From contig DDBL01000175.1 in the NCBI GenBank assembly GCA_002333425.1, positions 4,156 to 25,709 on the forward strand: a DNA stretch of 21,554 bases, read 5' to 3'. The stretch's first letter is position 1, and every line of letters starts with the position of its first letter. The stretch is from Leptospiraceae bacterium UBA2033 (GTDB lineage: Bacteria > Spirochaetota > Leptospiria > Leptospirales > Leptospiraceae). Position numbers and translations under genes: made by a program. Shown one piece after another: positions 14,874-21,554 of the stretch. The notes under the pieces were generated by a model. The model searched no databases and had not been told where the DNA came from. It worked only from the letters and a program-made list of their open reading frames with translations.

Positions 14874-16082
14874 TTAAAAACTACTTGTATACGAAATTCC
14901 ATAAACTTTACCGATTTGAGTTGAATCACGAAATATTTCTTGGTCATATCTCACTGAAATATTCTTTAACTCCATCGGTATAGGAGTGAAGATAACATCG
15001 ATTAAGTTCAATATATAAACACCCGCAAGAAACGCCGCTATTCGATTTACTTTGTCAATATCTTCATTCATTGCTCTTTTTTGAATTTCTGAAAAATAAA
15101 GATAATAAGGACTATAAAAACGAGACTGATCCAAAAAAGATAATTGAACTAACGCATCATAATTTCTTTTGTCGCTATTATAATTTTCCAAAGAAGACTG
15201 GTATTGCGAACTTGCGGCAATCAAAAGAATTGGATATACAAAAGCTCGTATATAATGATCTTTTTCAAATTGACCCCAGCCAGGGACAAGTATCGACCTC
15301 TACACATAGGGTGTAATGGGTGGACTTCCTGCTTGTGGATTTTGAATGGGGTATTCCCATTGTTCTAATGTGCCACCTGCAATCTTACGTGAAAAATTTT
15401 CAACACGATCTTCCTCTTTTTCTTCTGCAGAAATAATCATGGTTTCAGAAAAATCTACTTTTTTCTTAGCGATGTCGATGACTTCTCCTACAATATAATA
15501 CTTATTAGCCGCAAAACTAATTTCACCAGATAATAATTTATTCACTTTTAACTGTGCTGCAATTTGACTCGAACAAGAAATAGTATTACATTTATTTTTT
15601 TCTAATTCTTTTTCCATGGACAAACGATCGGATACTACGAATAACCCGGTATTGATGATCTTCGTTCGAATCAGATTAGAAAGAGATTCTGCTTTTGCTG
15701 ATGTTATACCCTTTCCAGCTTTAAACTTTAAAATCATTATCTGTGGTTTTTCGGCTTCCTTAGGTTGCCAGTTTGAGTTTTCTAATAAAAACTCAGCAAT
15801 TCTTAGTCGTTCCATTTCATAATTATCTGGATTAGATAACACAGATTTCCATTCAACAATTTTAAACTTTAGAGACTTAACAAATTTTTTTGCAATTTTC
15901 TTTTTTGCTCCGTCTTCATAGGATATATCAAAAAAACCAGATACAATATTTACTTTCACATTTTCAATTACTTGTCCGTTCTTTAGAGCGATAGTATCGG
16001 CAAATACAGAGTAGCCCACAAAAGAAATTAGAAACACTAACATACGAACTATCTTACAATAAATGCTTTTCATTTTTTTCAT
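14874..16082 (-). pseudogene. CsgG-like/PGWGQ envelope protein gene interrupted by an in-frame amber codon
   Basis: From ATG 16082 the frame encodes 260 residues, then TAG (15300-15302), then continues in the same frame for 141 residues to TAA at 14874. Part one has a signal peptide (cleaved near VFA-DT, residue 29), a short beta domain IALKNGQVIENVKV...FVKSLKF (31-73) and a CsgG/TolB-N-like domain PQIMILKFKAGKGITSAKAESLSNLIRTKI (113 onward). Part two opens RSILVPGWGQFEKDHYIRAFVYPILLI, the P-G-W-G-Q hallmark of a C-terminal membrane domain common in bacteroidete and spirochaete envelope proteins, followed by a second hydrophobic stretch (AAFLAGVYILNLIDVIF). In that family a Trp commonly precedes RS..PGWGQ, so TGG to TAG is the simplest explanation. 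It could be a recent nonsense mutation, a suppressed codon or a sequencing error. The second part has no good start of its own. Confidence 0.75.
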
Positions 16083-16286
16083 ACTCAACTACTTAAAAAA
16101 ATACCTACGTTGTTTTTTTGTCACATTGAAGAAACTTCTAGATAGGAAAAGAAAAAAAGCATTTACGCAAATTTTGTGAATTGGTAGTTTGGACTTTGTA
16201 AAATTTTTGATACGCATAACAAACAATTAACCGATTCAAATAATAAAAATTTTGCATTTTTAATAACAAAATAGGATTTTATAATC

Positions 16287-17426
16287 ATGGTAAACTTTCT
16301 CAAAAACATTTTCTTACAACGAAAAAAATTAATTCCATTTTCCAAAGTATTAATACTCACCTTCAGTCTTCTTTTTTCTTGTAAAGAGAAATCAGATACG
16401 CCTATACTACAAGAATTTCACCCAGAAGCGATAGTACTTTTATCTGTTGGAGATGTGACTAACAATGGTAAACCCCTAAAGACGTCAGACCGAATCAAAA
16501 ACTTAGACACGATACGTACGGGAAAAAAATCACTTTGCGATTTGCAAATCATCGGCATTGAATCTGAAACCGTTATCCGTATGCGCTCGGAGTCGAGTCT
16601 TAAATTAACAGGTAAAATTTTAAGGGATAGCAAAGAAGTAAGTGTAATCACAGAAGTTGGCGGAACATTAATTCACGTAAATAAATTAGGAAAGAAAGAA
16701 GGATTTAGTAATATAACACCAACAGCAGTCATCGCAGTTCGTGGTACAAAATTCGAAGTAGATATACAAAAAAATGGAACCACTAAAACAACTGTGCTAG
16801 ATGGAAAAATAGCTATCAAACTAAAACTACCTGAAATAGAAAACCTTTCAGATGATCTGATTCAAAAAAGTGAAACATTAAAAAACATAATTGGCACTCT
16901 TGATGAAAAGGAAATCGTAATTGAGTCTGGTTTCAGCACAGAAATAAATTCAGAGAAGATAAAAAGTTTTTTAAAAGAGACAGGCTTTGTTGATCTAATT
17001 ACAAATTTGAATCCAAATAATGTTAGTGATATTGACAAAAAATTTGACCCAAAAGTGGTGAAGGAAAAACTTTCTAAACTAGATAACACATTTGTTCAAA
17101 CGCTAATTCAAAAAGCAGAATCTAAAACGCTAGAAGAGAAACTCAAAGAATGCGAAGAACTACTAATTGTTGAAAAAGAAAAACTCAAAGATCCTAATCA
17201 AATTCCAGATGTTATAGAACAAAGAATCAAATTAAACGAAAAACTAGTTATGAAACGAATCGAACAGATAATCGGCAAAGAATCAGAAATTTATAAAATG
17301 AAAGATGGACGCCGGATAATCGGAGTAACCGCATCTGATGATGGCACAAAACTGAAAGTGCAAACTTCAAATGGAGTTACTGAAATTATGAAAAATGACG
17401 TCGAAGAAGTAGAGACAAACGAATAA
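16287..17426 (+). CDS. FecR-domain lipoprotein
   Basis: A 379-residue protein. A basic N-terminus and a hydrophobic stretch end in lipobox LLFSC with the lipid Cys at residue 32. A FecR-type domain covers about residues 45-180, with the core motif TPTAVIAVRGTKFEVDI (144-160), preceded by VGDVTNNGKPLKTSDRIKNLDTIRTG. A long charged helical region follows (about 185-330, rich in EK). The C-terminus (about 335-376: YKMKDGRRIIGV...IMKNDVEEVE) looks like the short beta domain at the start of the divergent 16082 gene. There is no sigma-factor gene nearby, so this is not the classic FecIR pair; in leptospires FecR domains occur in stand-alone lipoproteins, probably periplasmic. A TAGGA lies about 10 bases before the ATG. 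Its stop is 2 bases from the convergent chemoreceptor stop. Confidence 0.85.
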   Translation: MVNFLKNIFLQRKKLIPFSKVLILTFSLLFSCKEKSDTPILQEFHPEAIVLLSVGDVTNNGKPLKTSDRIKNLDTIRTGKKSLCDLQIIGIESETVIRMRSESSLKLTGKILRDSKEVSVITEVGGTLIHVNKLGKKEGFSNITPTAVIAVRGTKFEVDIQKNGTTKTTVLDGKIAIKLKLPEIENLSDDLIQKSETLKNIIGTLDEKEIVIESGFSTEINSEKIKSFLKETGFVDLITNLNPNNVSDIDKKFDPKVVKEKLSKLDNTFVQTLIQKAESKTLEEKLKECEELLIVEKEKLKDPNQIPDVIEQRIKLNEKLVMKRIEQIIGKESEIYKMKDGRRIIGVTASDDGTKLKVQTSNGVTEIMKNDVEEVETNE

Positions 17427-17428
17427 TT

Positions 17429-19222
17429 TCATACTTTAAAAAATTCAATTTGTTTCAATAATAAGGCAGCGTCGGCTTTCAACTCTACAGAAACATTTTT
17501 GAGATTCTTTGCGGATAAAGAAAGTTGTTCTGAGCCACTGGAAAGTTTTTCAAGTTCATCGTTAGATTCTTCGATTGTGACTTTTTGTTCTTTGGTCGAT
17601 TCACGAATCGCGATTGCTTGGTCTTTTAGTTGTAGAATAAATGTTTTAACTGTTGCGTGGAGTTTGAATTGTCGTCCTAAGTTTTCAGAAATTAATTTTA
17701 TAGATTGATCAGACTTTAAAGCAGCGTCTTGAATTTCTCTAAATCTTTCGGATACTTCATGTATTTGTTCGTATCCATGTTTGATTTTTAGACTAAGCTG
17801 TTTTAACTTTTTGGAAATGAGTGCTGAGTTTTCGTTTGTATTTTCACCTAGTTTAGAAATTTCTCTTGCTACTACTTGAAATCCTTTACCTAACTCCCCG
17901 GCGCGTGCTGATTCTATCGAAGCGTTTAATGAGAGCAAACCTACTTGATCTGAAATTTCAGAAATCAATTGCGCATAATCAATAATAGCCTTTGATTCTT
18001 CTTGGATTTCAGAAATTGCATTTTTGGTATTTAAACCCAACTCTGATCCAGCTTCAGCAAACTCGTTAGCTTTTTTGGAAAGTTTAGCGGATTCTCCAGC
18101 TTGAACAAGGCTACTTTGCATCTCGTTATCTAGTTCCAAAAGAGCATTAGCGCAAACCTCTGTTAGCCCCTTTTGTACCTCTGTATTATTTTCTGTTTGG
18201 GTGATTGCAGATTGAAACTCTTCCATACTCGCGGAAAGTTCTTCTGCAAAGTTGGATTGATTTTCAGCTTCTCCTGCTACATGAGATGCATTATTTTCTA
18301 ATGTGTGAGATAGTTCATTTAATTTGTTTGAAGTTGATTTTAGATGAGTGACTACTTCTAAAATTTTATCTCGCAGTTCGTTAAAGTTAAGCGCTAAAAC
18401 AAAACCTAATTCTTCGCTATCTACAAGCGGCATTCGATAAGCAAGGTTTCCATTTTTTAATTCTGACAAAGCTTCTTTTACATTTTCTGTATTTTTGCTT
18501 AAAATTTTTGCAAGTAAATTCGAGCAGATATAACTTATTGCAAGAGACTGAACTCCGATGAGTCCCACTAAATAATCACGAAAAGGATCATCGGGATCAG
18601 TTAAACTTCCAAAAAAATACAATGAGATTAAGACACCAACAGGTAAAAACAAAATAGAAAAACTAGCAATGCCCACTCTTTGAAATATGGTGACTGCGCG
18701 AATATTTTCTTTATTTACGGGTATATTACGAATAGCCGGTAGAGTTAAAATTTTGGACAAAAATAAATCTGCCTGTGTTGAGTGAATCATGTAGTTGATG
18801 GGAGCGAGAAATACAACTAATAAAAAGAATGTGGTTAATCCATATAAACTTACAGGAACGAATGAATAATAAACGGATAATGTTGTTATATCCCCTAATA
18901 TCCATTGTAACTGAACGAGTATCCCGCAATAGGTAGGAAATTTAAGTAATTTTTCTTTGGCTAAACTCAGTTCACTTAAATTATTACCTTCTAATACAGG
19001 TCGAAACATTGCGTAGAAAATTTTGGTTCGCCAATAAGGAAATATGACTAGGGTAATTGTCACCGCAGCTAAAAATCCTAACAATACGAAATAGAATTTT
19101 TCATAATACATCTTTTGTGATAATACCAGAAAAAATACAGCAAGCGGAACACCGCCTATGTAATTTACAAATTCCATGTGAAGGTTTAAGCCATGTACTT
19201 CTTTTTTAATTAGATTTTCCAC
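17429..19222 (-). CDS. Methyl-accepting chemotaxis protein with six-TM N-terminus
   Basis: A 597-residue chemoreceptor. Six hydrophobic segments (about 22-36, 43-61, 100-120, 122-142, 182-204, 215-238) form a membrane module without a large periplasmic domain, so sensing is probably within the membrane or cytoplasm. A HAMP-like linker (about 239-292) leads into the long coiled-coil signalling domain. Its hairpin tip for CheA/CheW contact is at about 420-460 (SDQVGLLSLNASIESARAGELGKGFQVVAREISKLGE). The protein would act in the polar receptor arrays that control flagellar rotation. The start is GTG at 19222 with GAGGGG 5-6 bases upstream. The leader carries a 30-bp palindrome (19248-19277). No che genes are adjacent. 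A fragment resembling residues 534-549 is found at 11698-11745. Confidence 0.92.
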   Translation of the reverse strand: MENLIKKEVHGLNLHMEFVNYIGGVPLAVFFLVLSQKMYYEKFYFVLLGFLAAVTITLVIFPYWRTKIFYAMFRPVLEGNNLSELSLAKEKLLKFPTYCGILVQLQWILGDITTLSVYYSFVPVSLYGLTTFFLLVVFLAPINYMIHSTQADLFLSKILTLPAIRNIPVNKENIRAVTIFQRVGIASFSILFLPVGVLISLYFFGSLTDPDDPFRDYLVGLIGVQSLAISYICSNLLAKILSKNTENVKEALSELKNGNLAYRMPLVDSEELGFVLALNFNELRDKILEVVTHLKSTSNKLNELSHTLENNASHVAGEAENQSNFAEELSASMEEFQSAITQTENNTEVQKGLTEVCANALLELDNEMQSSLVQAGESAKLSKKANEFAEAGSELGLNTKNAISEIQEESKAIIDYAQLISEISDQVGLLSLNASIESARAGELGKGFQVVAREISKLGENTNENSALISKKLKQLSLKIKHGYEQIHEVSERFREIQDAALKSDQSIKLISENLGRQFKLHATVKTFILQLKDQAIAIRESTKEQKVTIEESNDELEKLSSGSEQLSLSAKNLKNVSVELKADAALLLKQIEFFKV

Positions 19223-19247
19223 AAATTCCCCTCAAGGAAAATGGTTA

Positions 19248-19277
19248 AAAATACTTCCCTATTTAGGCAAGTATTTT
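19248..19277. promoter_or_regulatory. 30-bp near-perfect palindrome in the six-TM receptor leader
   Basis: Arms AAAATACTT (19248-19256) and AAGTATTTT (19269-19277) enclose one mismatch on each side, then CCTA-TT-TAGG in the centre: 13 pairs with a two-base middle. It lies 26 bases upstream of the GTG start of the minus-strand receptor. It could be an operator or, on the minus strand where five U follow, an attenuator-like hairpin. Confidence 0.6.
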
Positions 19278-19544
19278 CTGAGCCAGATCAAGGAATTACC
19301 GATTTAGTCATTGTTGAAATGGAGTAGAACTTTCACATTTACTCATAGAGATTTATGACAATAACTACTACTTTTCTATACTCCACTAAAAAAAGAAATC
19401 TGTATAAATTGGCACTTATCAATGAACCGATAGGCGATAGAGAGTAATTTTCCAATTGATTTATTAGAACTAACGTTTCGCTAAGACTACTATCGCATTT
19501 TCGATTTAAAAAGATGTAATTTATTGTGGCATTTACTTTAATCC

Positions 19545-19572
19545 TTGACATTGATTTACAAATTAAAATAAT
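19545..19572 (+). promoter_or_regulatory. Sigma-70-type promoter for the C-terminal-4HB chemoreceptor
   Basis: TTGACA (19545-19550) and AATAAT (19567-19572) are 16 bases apart, and the start codon at 19605 lies about 25 bases past the expected transcription start. Confidence 0.6.
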
Positions 19573-19574
19573 CA

Positions 19575-19587
19575 CCGAAAGTTTCGG
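19575..19587. promoter_or_regulatory. CCGAAA-G-TTTCGG dyad at the expected transcription start
   Basis: A perfect 6-bp inverted repeat with a one-base centre lies 3 bases downstream of the -10 element (19567-19572) and spans the predicted start of transcription. It is well placed for a repressor site, or it could be a small stem at the 5' end of the mRNA. Confidence 0.4.
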
Positions 19588-19604
19588 ATAGTTATGGAGT
19601 AATT

Positions 19605-21101
19605 TTGATTCGTTTAATTAGGCAATTAGAACTTAGAACTTTTTTTGAATCCACTTTTATAAAATTAAAAGAACGTGATTTAGGAATTGATCTAATCGGA
19701 TTTAAAAAAAAATTTCAAGGTATTCCTTTATTTCAATCTTTCATCCAATTTTTTTCTAGCTTCACTTTAATTCTAAGACTCGTTAGCAGATCTTCTGCCA
19801 CCGTAAACCAGAATATGAAACAAATTGTTGACCAGACTCATATTTTAAATCAAGACTTATTTACAATTCGTCAGGCAATGAACACCTATCTAAATCAAAT
19901 GAAACAATTTAGTGAAGAGATGCAAAATGTCACCAGTGAAGTAAAAGAAATCCATTACCAAACACGCATCATGGCGGATAAAAATAATAATATACGAGAG
20001 TCATCGGATAACATCCAACAGCAAATACAAAGTGGTGTCAAAACAATGGGAGCAGGAGTTTATCTGATTTCCGAATTAGTGGAACAAAACAAAGAATTAA
20101 ATGAAACAATCCGAGATCTCTGGGCTAAGTATGGTTTTTTAGTTTCTCATTCTAAGGAATTAGTAAAAATTTCAGAAAGTACAAGAATGCTTGCACTCAA
20201 TGCGGAAATTGAATCTGCACACGCAGGAGAATTTGGAAAAGGATTTGCGATTGTAGCTCAAGAGATGGGAAAACTTGCCCAAAAAAATTCCACTGTCTCT
20301 AGAGAAATTTCTCAAAAAATTCTAGAAATGCAAGAACAAGCAAAGTTAACCGAAATCAATGTTTCCTCTTCAGTGGAACTCGCAGAAAACTCAGAAAGGG
20401 AAATTCAATCTGCGAACCAAACATACGTAGACGTTAGTCGCTCTATCACTTCCGTTTTAAAAGACTCAAATGATTTTCTAAAGTCGTTTGGAAATTTAGA
20501 ATTAAGTATGAAACTAATCACCGAAAACCTAAACAGCACAAACTATCTATTAACCGAATCAAATAAAACGGTAAACCAAGTTTCTACTGCTCTTGATTCT
20601 CAGATGAATACTGTTACCGAAATTGATTCTAGGACATTATCCACATTTACCGCAAGTAGAGTTTTAAATTCCTTAATTTCTCAATTCGCAATTCCAGGTT
20701 TTAAAGAAGTCACTCCTAAAGTAAAAACAGTAGAAAAATTAATTGAGTCGATCTTAAACATTCGTGGAATTATCATCACGGGACTTTTTGTAGAACCAAA
20801 CGGACTAGACGATCATTCCTACAAAGAAATAAAAGAAATGGAAATAGAAATAAGTAAACAGTTAGAACTTTTGAAAACTTTTTTGAACTCTGATTCTGAT
20901 AAAACTAAAACGAACGAGTTTGAAATTTGGTGGAATAATTTTAAAGAAATTACAGAAAAATGTGTGCTAAAAATGAGATCTAACGAAGTAAATTCTGCAA
21001 AAGAAATTTACTCCTCCCTAAAAGATAAAATCAATCCCGCCCTAACAATTCTCCTTTCCTTTGCCGCACAAGAAATCATCGACCTAAACGATAAAACCTA
21101 A
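19605..21101 (+). CDS. Chemoreceptor-like signalling protein with a C-terminal four-helix-bundle-like domain
   Basis: A 498-residue protein. The start is TTG at 19605 with GGAG 5 bases upstream; the next in-frame ATG would remove ~70 residues. The signalling hairpin tip is at about 187-225 (ISESTRMLALNAEIESAHAGEFGKGFAIVAQEMGKLAQK), close to the consensus but with AHAGE for ARAGE. Coiled-coil arms span about 70-185 and 225-350. No clear transmembrane pair is present; residues 41-60 (PLFQSFIQFFSSFTLILRLV) are only moderately hydrophobic and might associate with the membrane. The last ~125 residues (about 370-495) have the spacing of 4HB-type MCP sensor bundles: NIRGIIITGLF, then a Glu-rich helix, FEIWWNNFKEI, and SAKEIYSSLKDKINPAL. 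This domain is usually N-terminal and periplasmic. Probably a cytoplasmic receptor; CheA coupling is inferred from the tip only. Confidence 0.82.
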   Translation: MIRLIRQLELRTFFESTFIKLKERDLGIDLIGFKKKFQGIPLFQSFIQFFSSFTLILRLVSRSSATVNQNMKQIVDQTHILNQDLFTIRQAMNTYLNQMKQFSEEMQNVTSEVKEIHYQTRIMADKNNNIRESSDNIQQQIQSGVKTMGAGVYLISELVEQNKELNETIRDLWAKYGFLVSHSKELVKISESTRMLALNAEIESAHAGEFGKGFAIVAQEMGKLAQKNSTVSREISQKILEMQEQAKLTEINVSSSVELAENSEREIQSANQTYVDVSRSITSVLKDSNDFLKSFGNLELSMKLITENLNSTNYLLTESNKTVNQVSTALDSQMNTVTEIDSRTLSTFTASRVLNSLISQFAIPGFKEVTPKVKTVEKLIESILNIRGIIITGLFVEPNGLDDHSYKEIKEMEIEISKQLELLKTFLNSDSDKTKTNEFEIWWNNFKEITEKCVLKMRSNEVNSAKEIYSSLKDKINPALTILLSFAAQEIIDLNDKT

Positions 21102-21103
21102 TC

Positions 21104-21131
21104 GAAAAACATTTAGTTTTTCTTTTATTTC
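21104..21131 (+). terminator. Intrinsic terminator after the plus-strand chemoreceptor
   Basis: GAAAAAC (21104-21110), a 5-base loop and GTTTTTC (21116-21122) form a 7-bp stem, followed by TTTTATTT. It lies three bases past the stop codon of the 19605-21101 gene. The stem is AT-rich and therefore weak. Confidence 0.55.
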
Positions 21132-21255
21132 CCCCAATTTCCTTTTAGCTTTTCAGTAAAATTCGACTTGATTCTATACAACGATGAATATAAGTTGTTA
21201 GCGTTATTTTTTTAACTAAACTTTTAAAGTCATCCTACAATAAAAAGAGAGATTT

Positions 21256-21554
21256 ATGAATATTATCCCCAATATCCCAAACTACAAAGAATACAGAAAG
21301 TTTCGTAAAGAGTGCAAAGTTATAACCGATTCCTTTCCAATTTCTGGCTCTTATGAAGAATTGGTTCGTTATACAGGACAAGTGGATATGCTAAATAAAT
21401 TAGCTGGCAATGCTCCTGTGAGTTACAAATTTCTCCCGCATGAAAAAGGGGGAACAATCAATTATGGTTTAACAAGCAAAGCAGGAATCAAGTTAGAGTA
21501 TACCGAATTACCCTATGAATGGGTTTTTCCTTATATACTCAGATTAGATTGGTT
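21256..21554 (+). CDS. Probable adenylate/guanylate cyclase, N-terminal DUF5939-type domain (partial)
   Basis: The frame starts at ATG 21256, with GAGAGATTT just upstream, and is open to the window edge (99 residues). The segment NKLAGNAPVSYKFLPHEKGG, then YGLTSKAGIKLEYTELPYEW and VFPYILRLDW, resembles the SRPBCC-like DUF5939 domain found ahead of class III cyclase catalytic domains (pattern D..N..AG.PP...GG, then W.E.P.EW). No catalytic part is visible, so the cyclase call is inference from the N-terminal domain. The gene lies downstream of a chemoreceptor-like gene but is separated from it by a terminator. Confidence 0.5.
   Translation, partial: MNIIPNIPNYKEYRKFRKECKVITDSFPISGSYEELVRYTGQVDMLNKLAGNAPVSYKFLPHEKGGTINYGLTSKAGIKLEYTELPYEWVFPYILRLDW

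Noticed and set aside
14858..14947. 30-residue N-terminal extension of the large lipoprotein
   Set aside because: It overlaps the preceding gene and lacks a signal, whereas ATG 14857 has AGGAG and a proper lipoprotein signal.
19407..19423. TTGGCAC resembling a second -24 element
   Set aside because: There is no GC at the required 10-base spacing after GG.
19339..19575. 78-codon minus-strand frame between the two receptors
   Set aside because: It has no Shine-Dalgarno or family resemblance, its 5' end covers the plus-strand receptor promoter, and its composition is random-looking.

Overview
The window is AT-rich bacterial DNA that looks like a member of the Leptospiraceae, most likely Leptospira or a close relative. 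The main reason is a homologue of LipL21, a lipoprotein I know only from Leptospira. Spirochaete-style lipoboxes, two methyl-accepting chemotaxis proteins, a FecR-type lipoprotein and a probable DUF5939-type cyclase start fit the same picture. All assignments come from reading motifs; no search was run.

Region 1 (1-5465, all minus strand) is regulatory. It holds the N-terminal part of a degenerate EAL-domain protein with a near-consensus promoter, a DUF2804 protein, and a small exported helical protein ending in a strong intrinsic terminator. Upstream of that is a sigma-54 enhancer-binding activator (GAF, AAA+, Fis-type HTH). A good -24/-12 promoter sits between activator and small protein, with inverted repeats where activator sites would be expected, so the two look like a regulator and target pair. 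Next is an XRE-family antitoxin whose toxin has been reduced to a 19-codon stub. An operator palindrome lies inside the antitoxin promoter. Then comes a possible 56-residue basic small protein with its own promoter.

Region 2 (5657-10792, plus strand) is core metabolism and housekeeping: serine acetyltransferase cysE, the lipL21-like lipoprotein, aroA and tex.

Region 3 (10860-17426) is an accessory cell-envelope block with gene decay. It contains a Tat/lipoprotein-type flavin amine oxidase with a frameshift and a lost C-terminus, a short fragment resembling the downstream chemoreceptor, and a 1036-residue mosaic lipoprotein (SbsA-type Ig, putative Ig, TTTTPP linker, Calx-beta, LamG). Upstream in the same operon is a CsgG-like/PGWGQ gene split by one in-frame amber codon. 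A divergent FecR-domain lipoprotein carries at its C-terminus the same short beta domain found at the N-terminus of the split gene.

Region 4 (17429-21554) is signalling: a six-TM chemoreceptor (minus), a divergent chemoreceptor-like protein without clear TM segments and with a four-helix-bundle-like domain at its C-terminus (plus), two notable palindromes between them, and the start of a probable adenylate/guanylate cyclase that runs off the end.
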